Below, piece by piece: positions 22,793 to 30,324 of a DNA stretch of 64,000 bases (position 1 is its first letter; each line of letters begins with the position of its first letter). Origin of the DNA: Roseovarius sp. THAF27 (GTDB taxonomy: Bacteria > Pseudomonadota > Alphaproteobacteria > Rhodobacterales > Rhodobacteraceae). Below the pieces are notes generated by a model. It saw only the letters and a program-made list of their open reading frames with translations. It was not told the origin of the DNA and did not search any database. Location: positions 3,906,001 to 3,970,000 of the forward strand of contig NZ_CP045393.1 in assembly GCF_009363655.1 (NCBI RefSeq), in the 5' to 3' direction. A program made the position numbers and the translations under genes.

Positions 22793-24388
22793 TCACCCAA
22801 CATCGAACTCCAGCGCCCGGATCTGCTGAAAGAGGCCCGTCTTATGCAGCTTGGCGATCACGTCCTCCGGCACCGGCGCATCGACGTACAATAGCGCAAT
22901 CGCCTCCTCCCCCGCCTTCGACCGGCCAAGGGTAAAATTCGCGATGTTCACGCCATTGCCGCCCATGGTCTGGCCCAGCGCGCCGATGATACCCGGCTCG
23001 TCGCGGTTCGTCGTGTACAGCATGTGCTGCCCGATCTCGGCGTCGATATTGATCCCCTTGATCTGGATGAAGCGCGGCTTGCCGTCGCTGAACACCGTGC
23101 CACCGATGGACCGCTCCCGCTCCGCCGTCACCACGGTCAGCTTGATATAGCCCTCGAACGCGCCCGACTTGTCCTGCTTGGTGGTCGAGATCTTGATCCC
23201 CCGTTCCTTGGCAATCAGCGGCGCTGACACCATGTTCACCTCCGGGTTCACCGCCTTCATGATCCCCGCCACGGACGCGCTGGTCAGCGCCTCGAGGTTC
23301 ATCTGGCTGACCACACCATCATAGAGCAGGTTGATCGCCTTGATCGGCTCTTCCGTCATCTGGCCGATGAAATTGCCCAGATGATCTGCCAGCTTGATCC
23401 ACGGCCCCATCACCTTGGCTTCCTCGGCGGTCACCGACGGCATGTTCAGCGCATTGGTGACCGCCCCCGTCAGCAGGTAATCCGACATCTGCTCGGCCAC
23501 CTGCAACGCGACGTTCTCCTGCGCCTCGCTGGTCGCGGCACCCAGATGCGGCGTGCAAACCACGTTGGGCAGACCGAACAGCGGATTTTCCGTCGCCGGT
23601 TCCTCGGCAAACACGTCCAGCGCCGCGCCGGCCACGTGACCCGATTGCAGCAACTCCGCCAGCGCCGCCTCGTCCACCAGCCCGCCGCGGGCACAGTTGA
23701 CGATCCGCACGCCCTTCTTGGTCTTGCCAAGGTTCTCACGGCTCAGGATATTGCGCGTCGCATCGATCAGCGGCGTGTGCAGCGTGATGAAATCCGACCG
23801 CGCCAGCAGCGTATCCAGATCCACCTTCTCGGCCCCCTTCTGCGCGATCTTCTCTTCGCTCAGCGTCGGGTCATAGGCGATCACCTTCATCTTCAGGCCC
23901 CGCGCCCGGTCGGCCACGACGCCGCCGATATTGCCGATGCCGATGATGCCCAGCGTCTTGTTGGTCAGCTCGACTCCCATGAACTTGGACTTTTCCCACT
24001 TGCCGGCATGGGTGCTGGCGCTCGCCTCGGGGATCTGCCGCGCAACGGCGAACATCATCGCGATGGCGTGCTCGGCGGTGGTCACCATGTTGCCGAAGGG
24101 CGTGTTCATCACGATCACGCCTTTCTTCGATGCCGCAGGCTTGTCCACATTGTCGGTACCGATCCCGGCGCGACCGATGACCTTCAGTTTCGTGGCCGCC
24201 TCCAGGATCGTCGGCGTCACCTTGGTGGCCGAGCGGATCGCCAGCCCGTCATAATCGCCGATCACCTCGGCCAGCTTGTCCTTGTCCTTGCCCAGCTCGG
24301 GCCTGAAATCCACCTCGATCCCCCGGTCGCGGAAGATCTGCACGGCGGTTTCACTCAGCTTGTCGGATACGAGTACTTTGGGAGCCAT
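22793..24388 (-). CDS. serA: D-3-phosphoglycerate dehydrogenase
   Basis: The 531-residue enzyme is the long SerA form. It has a catalytic and NAD-binding core (GIIGIGNIGG nucleotide motif near residue 150, HTPLIDATRNIL, NCARGGLVDEAAL, and the CTPHLGAATSEAQENVA stretch with the catalytic His), an intervening ASB domain and a C-terminal ACT domain (from about 455, RDEPGIIGALGQTMG). It oxidises 3-phosphoglycerate in the first step of serine synthesis. It lies 88 bases behind serC on the same strand, with two hairpin repeats in the gap, so expression probably depends on the serC leader. Confidence 0.96.
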   Translation of the reverse strand: MAPKVLVSDKLSETAVQIFRDRGIEVDFRPELGKDKDKLAEVIGDYDGLAIRSATKVTPTILEAATKLKVIGRAGIGTDNVDKPAASKKGVIVMNTPFGNMVTTAEHAIAMMFAVARQIPEASASTHAGKWEKSKFMGVELTNKTLGIIGIGNIGGVVADRARGLKMKVIAYDPTLSEEKIAQKGAEKVDLDTLLARSDFITLHTPLIDATRNILSRENLGKTKKGVRIVNCARGGLVDEAALAELLQSGHVAGAALDVFAEEPATENPLFGLPNVVCTPHLGAATSEAQENVALQVAEQMSDYLLTGAVTNALNMPSVTAEEAKVMGPWIKLADHLGNFIGQMTEEPIKAINLLYDGVVSQMNLEALTSASVAGIMKAVNPEVNMVSAPLIAKERGIKISTTKQDKSGAFEGYIKLTVVTAERERSIGGTVFSDGKPRFIQIKGINIDAEIGQHMLYTTNRDEPGIIGALGQTMGGNGVNIANFTLGRSKAGEEAIALLYVDAPVPEDVIAKLHKTGLFQQIRALEFDVG

Positions 24389-24421
24389 CTGTCTGGTCCT
24401 TCATCTTTGAATTCTGGGAAT

Positions 24422-24476
24422 GGTGGGTTTGAAACCCACCCTACACATCCCGCGCAGGGTGGGGTTTCACCCCACC
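24422..24476. repeat. Paired GTAGGGTGGG hairpin repeats between serC and serA
   Basis: Hairpin 24422-24440 has 9-bp arms (GGTGGGTTT and AAACCCACC) and hairpin 24458-24476 has 8-bp arms (GGTGGGGT and ACCCCACC). The second begins directly after the serC stop. They may limit read-through or stabilise the serC part of a serC-serA message. Confidence 0.7.
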
Positions 24477-25655
24477 TCACACGGTCTCGGAAAGCGCCGC
24501 GATCTCGGCGTTGAACGCCCATTCGATCCACGGCATCAGCGCGGTCACATCGGCGGTCTCCACCGTGCCCCCGCACCAGATCCGCAGTCCCGGCGGCGCG
24601 TCGCGATAAGCGCCCACGTCAAAGGCCACGCCCTCGGCTTCCAGCCGCTTGGCCACGGCCTTGGCGAACGCCGCCCCGTCGCTGATCCGATCGTCGTTGA
24701 ACTTCAGGCACACGCTCGTGTTCGACGCCGTCGCCGGGTCCTTGGCCAGGAATTCGACCCACTCATGGGTGCCGACGAAATCCGCCACCGCCTTGGTATT
24801 GGCATCCGCCCGCGCGATCAGGCCGCCCAGCCCGCCCACCGACCGCGCCCAGTCGAGCGCCAGCAGGTAATCCTCCACCGCCAGCATCGACGGCGTGTTG
24901 ATCGTCGCCCCCTCGAAGATGCCCTCGATCAGCTTGCCGCCTTTCGTCAGGCGGAAAATCTTCGGCATCGGCCAGGGCGGTGTATAGCTTTCCAGCCGTT
25001 CCACCGCGCGGGGGCTCAGCACCAGCATCCCATGCGCCGCCTCGCCGCCCAGCACCTTCTGCCAGGAGAACGTCACCACATCCAGCTTGTCCCAAGGCAG
25101 GTCCTGCGCAAAGGCCGCAGAGGTCGCATCGCAGATCGTCAGTCCCTGGCGGTCCGCCTTGATCCAGTCGCCGTCCGGCACCCGCACGCCACTGGTCGTG
25201 CCGTTCCAGGTAAAGACAACGTCATTGTCCGTATCCACGCCACTAAGATCGACGATCTCGCCATACTCGGCGGTCTTGACCTCGGCATCGAGTTTCAGTT
25301 GCTTCACCGCATCGGTGACCCAGCCCGCGCCAAAGCTTTCCCAGGCCAGCATCTCGACCTTGCGTTCGCCCAGAAGGCTCCACATCGCCATCTCGACCGC
25401 GCCGGTATCAGACGCCGGCACGATGCCGACCTTGTAGTCATCGGGAATGCCCAGCACCTCGCGCGTGCCGTCAATCGCGGCCTTCAGCTTGGCCTTGCCC
25501 ACGGCGGCGCGGTGCGACCGGCCCAGGGGCGCGTCGGCAAGCTTGCTCAGGTCGAATACGGGGGGTTTGGCACAGGGGCCGGAGGAAAAACGCGGGTTCG
25601 CCGGAACGGCGACAGGTTTAGTGTCCGGCCGCGTGCCGGGTGTCTCAATAGCCAT
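24477..25655 (-). CDS. serC: Phosphoserine aminotransferase
   Basis: The 392-residue enzyme is the alphaproteobacterial SerC type, with [10 protein letters not shown] near the start and the PLP-lysine region [15 protein letters not shown] near residue 200. It converts 3-phosphohydroxypyruvate and glutamate to phosphoserine and 2-oxoglutarate. The start at 25655 follows AAGGA in the leader hairpin; an upstream ATG at 25739 falls inside the structured leader and was rejected. serC-serA form one unit, and serB lies 1.2 kb away on the other strand. Confidence 0.95.
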   Translation of the reverse strand: MAIETPGTRPDTKPVAVPANPRFSSGPCAKPPVFDLSKLADAPLGRSHRAAVGKAKLKAAIDGTREVLGIPDDYKVGIVPASDTGAVEMAMWSLLGERKVEMLAWESFGAGWVTDAVKQLKLDAEVKTAEYGEIVDLSGVDTDNDVVFTWNGTTSGVRVPDGDWIKADRQGLTICDATSAAFAQDLPWDKLDVVTFSWQKVLGGEAAHGMLVLSPRAVERLESYTPPWPMPKIFRLTKGGKLIEGIFEGATINTPSMLAVEDYLLALDWARSVGGLGGLIARADANTKAVADFVGTHEWVEFLAKDPATASNTSVCLKFNDDRISDGAAFAKAVAKRLEAEGVAFDVGAYRDAPPGLRIWCGGTVETADVTALMPWIEWAFNAEIAALSETV

Positions 25656-25657
25656 TT

Positions 25658-25768
25658 CTGCTATCCTTCCAGATAAGCGCCCCTCGTTGGGGAGGGGTGT
25701 CCCACCTACGGGATTACGCCCGCCGGCTGAGTCCCGCAAGAGGGAAAACAGCCTTTGCGCGGCGGTTT
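25658..25768 (-). ncRNA. serC leader RNA (serC motif)
   Basis: The leader of serC on the minus strand has a GCGGGA...TCCCGT stem-loop with an internal CAGCCGGCGGGCG segment, then a GC-rich hairpin (CCCCTCC, AAC, GAGGGG; roughly 25680-25697), then GCTTATC...GGATAGC, a stem that would cover the serC ribosome-binding site. This order and place match the serC motif described in alphaproteobacteria as a putative cis-regulatory RNA. The ligand of that motif is not known to me. I call it from memory of the consensus, not from a covariance search. Confidence 0.65.
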
Positions 25769-25811
25769 ACGTGCTGAAAGCGACCCCGGGCGACTATCAT
25801 CGGAAACTTCG

Positions 25812-26594
25812 TCACCCGCACAACCGGTCATGCGCTTCGGGCAAAGCAACACCGCCTGCCGTCTCCATCGGCTGGCGGCGCACGATATTGCGAAAGTTGA
25901 CGTGCTTCTGAAGCACCTTCTGCCGGATCTCACGAGAAAAGCAATTGTCGAGGTGCCGCCTGATCTCGCTGTCGCGCCGGGCGATCTTTCTGATCTTGGC
26001 ACTGCTGATACAGAACGCGTATGCCGCTTCGGCCACGATGGTGGTGGCCGTCGACGGCTGCCCCGACAGACATGAAATCTCGCCGATGAACACGTCTCTC
26101 TCGTACCGGAAAAGACACGTGTCTTCGGAATAGACCGTCACGGCGCCCGACGCGATATAGAACAACTCCCCCGATATCTTCCCCTCGCGTGTCAGCACGG
26201 TGCCGGCCGGCAGATGCTTCCAATGCCCCGATTCAAGAAGCCGGCGCGCCCGGAACCCCCTGAGGTCGGGAAACTTGCTGGCAAGCAGAAGCTTCTCGTC
26301 CTCCTTCAGGAACAACAGGTAATCCGAAAGCCAGTTGCGCAGCAGTCCGATCGTGCTGATGGCGATAAAGCTGATCTGGATCAGGGCCGCCGACAGGTTG
26401 AAATTGGTCTGAAGACTATAAAGCACCGATCCGGCGGCAAGAATGTTCAGGAACGGATAGGTGAACCCCTGACCCCGGATCAGGCCGATTTGCAGGGCGA
26501 AATATGACGCAAGGTAGATCGTGACACCGAGCACCCCGAACAGGTCCACGAAATCGGAAATACGGCTTTGCGAAATCAGGGAAAACAATTCCAT
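25812..26594 (-). CDS. Membrane protein with C-terminal cyclic-nucleotide-binding domain
   Basis: The 260-residue protein has three or four hydrophobic helices in residues 13-90, resembling the CBU_0592-like domain, followed by a Crp-type sensory domain (about 110-220) with AGTVLTREGKISGELFYIASGAV and DVFIGEISCLSGQPSTATTIVAE. The FIGE...S.ATTIVAE part corresponds to the phosphate-binding cassette, where the usual Arg is replaced (PSTAT), so cAMP binding is doubtful. There is no DNA-binding domain. It sits between serC and serB, facing serC, without a clear functional link. Its upstream DNA is unusually A/T-rich for this genome. Confidence 0.75.
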   Translation of the reverse strand: MELFSLISQSRISDFVDLFGVLGVTIYLASYFALQIGLIRGQGFTYPFLNILAAGSVLYSLQTNFNLSAALIQISFIAISTIGLLRNWLSDYLLFLKEDEKLLLASKFPDLRGFRARRLLESGHWKHLPAGTVLTREGKISGELFYIASGAVTVYSEDTCLFRYERDVFIGEISCLSGQPSTATTIVAEAAYAFCISSAKIRKIARRDSEIRRHLDNCFSREIRQKVLQKHVNFRNIVRRQPMETAGGVALPEAHDRLCG

Positions 26595-26895
26595 GATCGA
26601 AATCCATTGAATAAAAAAATGACTTCAAAAAAAGTGTATTCAAAAAGTAGTACGTTCAGCCTTAGCATAATGTTGCGGTTTTGGAAACACTGGCATCCGT
26701 CATCCGGTGACACGGCATGCAGACCTTGCTCGCCCTGTCGTAGGGTGGGTGAAAACCCACGCGCCCCTCCCGGCAGGTGCCACGGCCTTGTTCGCACCTT
26801 CTGCCATGCGTGACCCGCGATTGCGTCCCCCCACCTAGAACCCCCTCCCAACCTGCGCTATGCCCGCACTCACAGCGCATAGCGGAGACGTCCCC
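26595..26895. other. 301-base intergenic region before serB
   Basis: The first 100 bases are markedly A/T-rich (runs of A, TTCAAAAAAAG, TTAGCATAATG) and probably contain the promoter of the minus-strand membrane protein. A hairpin repeat of the GTAGGGTGGG family lies at 26739-26764. The remainder is GC-rich leader of serB. No gene is seen. Confidence 0.6.
26739..26764 (+). repeat. GTAGGGTGGG hairpin repeat, copy 2
   Basis: The sequence is identical to the copy at 558 over CGTAGGGTGGGTGAAAACCC and on through CACGCG. Here it is upstream of serB rather than at a stop codon. Confidence 0.75.
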
Positions 26896-27768
26896 ATGTT
26901 CACCACCACCCTCATCGCGCCTCCGGGCACGCTCGACCCCGCCCTGGTCGAGAACCTGCGCAATGCCTGGGGCGGGTTCGACGCCCGCTGGCTCTCGCCC
27001 GACGAAGCGGCGGAGTTCGACATGGCCGCGCTCCCCGACAACCGGTGGGAGGTCTGGGACAACCTGCAAACCCTGCGCACCGACCTTGTGGTCCAACCGT
27101 CCGAGAATCGCCGAAAGCGGATGCTGCTGGCCGACATGGACAGCACCATGATCCAGCAGGAGTGCATTGACGAGCTGGCCGAAGAGGCCGGCGTCGGCGC
27201 GCATGTCAAGGACATCACCGCCCGCGCCATGAACGGCGAACTCGATTTCGAGGGTGCCCTTCTGGAACGTGTCGCCCTGCTCAGGGATCTCCCCGAAGAC
27301 GTCATCGCCGAGGTTCTAGACACCCGCATCACCCTCATGCCCGGCGGCGCCACCTTGCTGGCCACGATGCAGGCCCACGGTGCCTATACCGCCCTCGTGT
27401 CGGGCGGCTTCACCGCCTTCACCTCGCATGTCGCCACGCTGCTCGGCTTCGACGAGAACCGCGCCAACACGCTGCTTGTCGAGGATGGCAAGCTCACCGG
27501 CGACGTCGCCCGCCCCATCCTCGGGCGCGAGGCCAAGGTGCAGGCGCTCGCCGACATCACCACCCGCCTCAACATTTCCGAAATCGACGTGCTGGCGGTG
27601 GGCGACGGGGCCAACGACCTCGGGATGCTCGCCCGCGCAGGCAGCGGTGTGGCACTCCATGCCAAGCCGTCCGTCGCCGCCGAGTGCGAGTTGCGCATCA
27701 ACCACGGCGATCTCACGGCGCTCCTTTACCTGCAAGGTTACGACCGCAACGATTTCCAGATCCTGTAG
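26896..27768 (+). CDS. serB: Phosphoserine phosphatase
   Basis: The 290-residue HAD-family enzyme has the catalytic DMDSTM motif (nucleophile Asp80, acid/base Asp82), the SGGFTAF serine-containing second motif, and VGDGANDLGM as the last metal site. The N-terminal 75 residues fit the extra domain of the long SerB form. It releases serine from phosphoserine, the last step of the pathway begun by the nearby serA and serC. The start at 26896 follows GCGGAG; an ATG 12 codons upstream gives a poor N-terminus. The TAG stop is part of a hairpin repeat. Confidence 0.95.
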   Translation: MFTTTLIAPPGTLDPALVENLRNAWGGFDARWLSPDEAAEFDMAALPDNRWEVWDNLQTLRTDLVVQPSENRRKRMLLADMDSTMIQQECIDELAEEAGVGAHVKDITARAMNGELDFEGALLERVALLRDLPEDVIAEVLDTRITLMPGGATLLATMQAHGAYTALVSGGFTAFTSHVATLLGFDENRANTLLVEDGKLTGDVARPILGREAKVQALADITTRLNISEIDVLAVGDGANDLGMLARAGSGVALHAKPSVAAECELRINHGDLTALLYLQGYDRNDFQIL

Positions 27769-27789
27769 GGTGGGCGAAAGCCCACGCAT
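27765..27789 (+). repeat. GTAGGGTGGG hairpin repeat, copy 3, carrying the serB stop codon
   Basis: The repeat reads TGTAGGGTGGGCGAAAGCCC followed by ACGC and forms a 6-bp stem with a GAAA loop. Its TAG (27766-27768) is the stop of serB, just as copy 1 supplies the deacetylase stop. The stem bases differ from copy 1 in a compensating way (GGGC/GCCC against GGGT/ACCC). Confidence 0.8.
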
Positions 27790-27811
27790 CGTCGGACCAT
27801 TTCGTCTTTAC

Positions 27812-27836
27812 GTTAATTAACTACTATGTTAATTAC
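27812..27836 (+). promoter_or_regulatory. Inverted-repeat operator of the ArsR-type regulator
   Basis: TAATTAAC (27814-27821) and GTTAATTA (27828-27835) form perfect 8-bp arms with a six-base spacer, ending seven bases before the regulator's ATG. The A/T-rich palindrome is typical for ArsR/SdpR repressors that control their own operon. The six-base spacer and the position argue for autoregulation. Confidence 0.7.
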
Positions 27837-27841
27837 GCGTT

Positions 27842-28165
27842 ATGCCCCACCTGACCGACACCTTCGCCGCCCTCTCCGACCCGACCCGCCTTGCCGTGGT
27901 CGAGCGCCTGATGGCCGAGGGCGAGCTGCCCGCCGGTCGTCTCGTCGAACAGGCCGATATCAGCGCCCCGGCCATGTCCCGCCACCTCAAGGTGCTGCGG
28001 CAGGCCGGGCTGGTCGAACAGCGCATCCAGGGCACCAGCCGGCTCTATTCCGTCCGCCCCGAGGCGCTGAAATCCATCTCCGACTGGACGCTCGATCACC
28101 GCGCCTTCTGGCAGGCGTCGATGGACCGCCTCGCCACCCACCTCGCCCTTCAGGACGAGGATTGA
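27842..28165 (+). CDS. ArsR/SmtB-family transcriptional regulator (SdpR-like)
   Basis: The 107-residue winged-helix protein has the ArsR pattern: LSDPTRLAVVERLMAEG, recognition helix SAPAMSRHLKVLRQAGLVEQ and the wing GTSRLYSVRPEAL. It lacks the ELCVCDL metal-binding box of metal sensors, so it probably senses something other than metal. It is followed after three bases by an AHSA1-domain gene, and then by a YCII-domain gene. This trio is a common cassette in which the ArsR protein represses the group. An 8-6-8 inverted repeat lies directly upstream. Confidence 0.9.
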   Translation: MPHLTDTFAALSDPTRLAVVERLMAEGELPAGRLVEQADISAPAMSRHLKVLRQAGLVEQRIQGTSRLYSVRPEALKSISDWTLDHRAFWQASMDRLATHLALQDED

Positions 28166-28168
28166 CTG

Positions 28169-28612
28169 ATGGGCGACGTCCGCATCACCCGCGACTTCCC
28201 GGTCACGCCCGCGCGCCTGTTCCGCGCCATCACCCAGCGCGCCGAGGTACTGGAATGGTGGGGCCATGACGGCATGACCCTGCCCGACACAGCCCTCGAC
28301 TTCACCCGCGAAGGTCCCTGGCATTCCGAGATGCGCGATGCCGACGGCAACCGCTACCGCATGTCGGGGCAGGTGACGCATGTCGACCCGCCGCACAGCG
28401 TCGGCTTCACCTGGACATGGCACCTGCCCGAGGGCATGCGCGCCCCCGAAAGCCACGTCACCTTCACCGTCACACCCGCCGCGGGCGGCGCCCGGCTGAC
28501 CATCGACCACCGCGACCTGCCCGACGACGACCGCGCCGCGCGGCACGAAACCGGCTGGACAAGCGGCCCCATGGTCCGCCTCGCCCGCCATCTGCAAAGC
28601 CAACCCCACTGA
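28169..28612 (+). CDS. SRPBCC/AHSA1-domain protein
   Basis: The 147-residue protein has the AHSA1 fold pattern: ITRDFPVTPARLFRAITQ at the start, then EVLEWWGHDG, YRMSGQVTHVDPPHSVGFTW, and a C-terminal helix beginning ETGWTSGPM. These proteins form a helix-grip cavity that binds hydrophobic ligands. It starts three bases after the ArsR-type regulator, so it is almost certainly cotranscribed and under its control. The ligand is unknown. Confidence 0.85.
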   Translation: MGDVRITRDFPVTPARLFRAITQRAEVLEWWGHDGMTLPDTALDFTREGPWHSEMRDADGNRYRMSGQVTHVDPPHSVGFTWTWHLPEGMRAPESHVTFTVTPAAGGARLTIDHRDLPDDDRAARHETGWTSGPMVRLARHLQSQPH

Positions 28613-28633
28613 CCCCTGAAAGGAGACCGACAC

Positions 28634-28948
28634 ATGCCCAAGTACATCCTCGCCTATCACGGCGGCGGCCGGCCCGAGACCGAAGAAGAGGGGCTCAAGG
28701 CGATGAAGGCCTGGGAAAGCTGGCTCGGCGGCCTCGGCGGCAAGCTCATCGACCCCGGCAACCCCGTCGGCATGTCCAAGACGGTCAGCACCGAGGGCAT
28801 CGCCGACAATGGCGGGTCCAATCCCCTCTCGGGCTATTCCATCGTCGAGGCCGCGGATGACGCCGAGGCCTGCGAGATCGCCCGCGGCTGCCCGATCCTC
28901 GATGGCGGCAAGGGCAGCGTCGAGGTCGCCCCGATCGTCGAAATGTAA
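28634..28948 (+). CDS. YCII-related (DGPF-type) protein
   Basis: The 104-residue protein matches YCII/DGPF-domain proteins: MPKYILAYHGG start, AMKAWESWLGGLGGKLIDPG, and the closing ADDAEACEIARGCPIL..GSVEVAPIVEM. The fold is a ferredoxin-like dimer of uncertain function. It has a strong ribosome-binding site (AAAGGAG) and is the third gene of the ArsR cassette. Such genes often accompany AHSA1 proteins and ECF sigma factors. Confidence 0.85.
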   Translation: MPKYILAYHGGGRPETEEEGLKAMKAWESWLGGLGGKLIDPGNPVGMSKTVSTEGIADNGGSNPLSGYSIVEAADDAEACEIARGCPILDGGKGSVEVAPIVEM

Positions 28949-29193
28949 CCCACGCGTCCCGGGCTCGACCCGGGACCTCACCGGCCGTTTCGGGCCGTCA
29001 GCCCGCTCTCGACCCGCCGCAGCACCGCGCGGTGCGTCAACCCGGTGCCCCGGCGAAAATCGCACCGTCGCGATACCACCCGGATACCAACACGATACCG
29101 ACATGCCGTTTTCGGCGATTCCCAACGCCTTAACCTTCCGATTCGCCGATTCACCTTGTCCCGACCCCGGCTTGCCCCTAGGTTCCTGTTGAA
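28949..29193. other. Intergenic region upstream of the TPP riboswitch
   Basis: A perfect hairpin TCCCGGG-CTCGA-CCCGGGA lies about ten bases behind the YCII stop and is a likely transcript end. A second copy of the 52-bp dispersed repeat occupies 29062-29113. The A/T-richer stretch that follows (29120-29170) is the likely promoter region of the thi operon, but I cannot pick boxes with confidence. Confidence 0.55.
29062..29113 (-). repeat. 52-bp dispersed repeat, copy 2
   Basis: It aligns gap-free with 1136-1187 (39 of 52 positions identical by my count). GATACC is repeated three times with roughly 11-base spacing, an internal direct-repeat pattern also seen in copy 1 with GACGCG. It lies in the upstream region of the thiamine operon. 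Confidence 0.6.
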
Positions 29194-29285
29194 ACCTCGG
29201 GGTGTCGCCCGGCCCGGCCCGGCGACTGAGATGCAGATCGCGAACCCGTTGAACCTGAACCGGCTGAAACCGGCGGAGGGAAGGT
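29194..29285 (+). ncRNA. TPP (THI-box) riboswitch
   Basis: The conserved parts are in order: ACCTCGGGGTG, the P2/P3 region GGCGACTGAGATG, then ACCCGTTGAACCTGAACCGG and the closing TGAAACCGGCGGAGGGAAGG. This is the standard THI element, including the CTGAGA and GAACCTGA cores that bind thiamine pyrophosphate. It lies about 47 bases before thiB and should switch off the thiBPQ importer when thiamine pyrophosphate is plentiful. The GGAGGG near its 3' end suggests control of translation or early termination. Confidence 0.93.
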
Positions 29286-29331
29286 CATGCAGCCGCATCG
29301 CGCCGCACCCTCCACCGGAACGGAGGATGCC

Positions 29332-30324
29332 ATGAAACACCTTGTTTTCACTGCGGGATTCCTGACCGCCGCCACATCTGCGATGGCCCAGGAGTCAGAC
29401 CAGACGCCCGAACTGACCGTTTACACCTATGACAGCTTCGTCGCCGAATGGGGCCCCGGCCCGCAGATCGAAAAGGCGTTCGAGGCCACCTGCAACTGCG
29501 ACCTCACCCTCGTCGGCGTCGAAGACGGCGCAGCTCTCTTGGCCCGCGTCCGGTTGGAGGGGCAAAATACCGACGCCGACATCGTCCTCGGTCTCGACAC
29601 CAACCTCGTTGCCGCGGCCAAGGAAACCGGCCTTTTTGCCGAGCACGGCCAGTCGCCCAAACTCGATCTGCCGATCACCTGGGAAGACCCGGTGTTCCTG
29701 CCCTACGACTGGGGCCACTTCGCCTTCGTCCACAATAAAACTCTTGAAGCGCCCAGCAATTTCAAGGCTCTGGCCGACAGCGACACCTCGATCGTCATCC
29801 AGGATCCGCGCTCGTCCACCCCCGGCCTCGGCCTGCTGATGTGGGTCAAGACCGCCTATGGCGACGAGGCCCCGGCGATCTGGGAGGGGCTCTCGGACAA
29901 CATCGTCACCGTCACCAAGGGCTGGACCGAAGCCTACGGCCTCTTCCTCGAAGGCGAGGCCGACATGGTGCTGTCCTACACCACCTCGCCCGCCTATCAC
30001 CTGATCGCCGAAGAGGACGACACCAAGACCGCCGCCACCTTCGACGAAGGCCATTACATGCAGGTCGAGGTGGCCGGCAAACTGGCCTCCACCGATCAGC
30101 CGGAGCTGGCCGACCAGTTCCTCGCGTTCATGCTGACCCAGGACTTCCAGTCGGTCATTCCCACCACCAACTGGATGTATCCCGCCGTAGAACTCGATGA
30201 CGGTCTGCCCGACGGGTTCGAGACACTCGTGCAACCGGAAAAATCCCTGCTTCTCAGCGCCGAAGAGGCCGCCGCCGCCCGCGATGCGGCGCTCGATGAA
30301 TGGCTGAACGCGCTCAGCCGCTAA
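29332..30324 (+). CDS. thiB: Thiamine ABC transporter, substrate-binding protein
   Basis: The 330-residue periplasmic protein has a signal peptide (cleavage near AMAQ, residue 19), then ELTVYTYDSFVAEWGPGPQIEKAFE, the ThiB start. It also contains VLGLDTNLVAAA, PYDWGHFAFVHNK and DPRSSTPGLGLLMWV, all typical. It binds thiamine or thiamine phosphates and passes them to ThiPQ. ATG 29332 follows ACGGAGG; an ATG 15 codons upstream was rejected because the signal peptide begins here. The riboswitch upstream supports the function. Confidence 0.94.
   Translation: MKHLVFTAGFLTAATSAMAQESDQTPELTVYTYDSFVAEWGPGPQIEKAFEATCNCDLTLVGVEDGAALLARVRLEGQNTDADIVLGLDTNLVAAAKETGLFAEHGQSPKLDLPITWEDPVFLPYDWGHFAFVHNKTLEAPSNFKALADSDTSIVIQDPRSSTPGLGLLMWVKTAYGDEAPAIWEGLSDNIVTVTKGWTEAYGLFLEGEADMVLSYTTSPAYHLIAEEDDTKTAATFDEGHYMQVEVAGKLASTDQPELADQFLAFMLTQDFQSVIPTTNWMYPAVELDDGLPDGFETLVQPEKSLLLSAEEAAAARDAALDEWLNALSR

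Noticed and set aside
27812..27836. A CtrA binding site (TTAA-N7-TTAA)
   Set aside because: The two TTAA boxes are separated by eight bases, not seven, and the longer 8-6-8 palindrome adjoining an ArsR-type gene explains the site.
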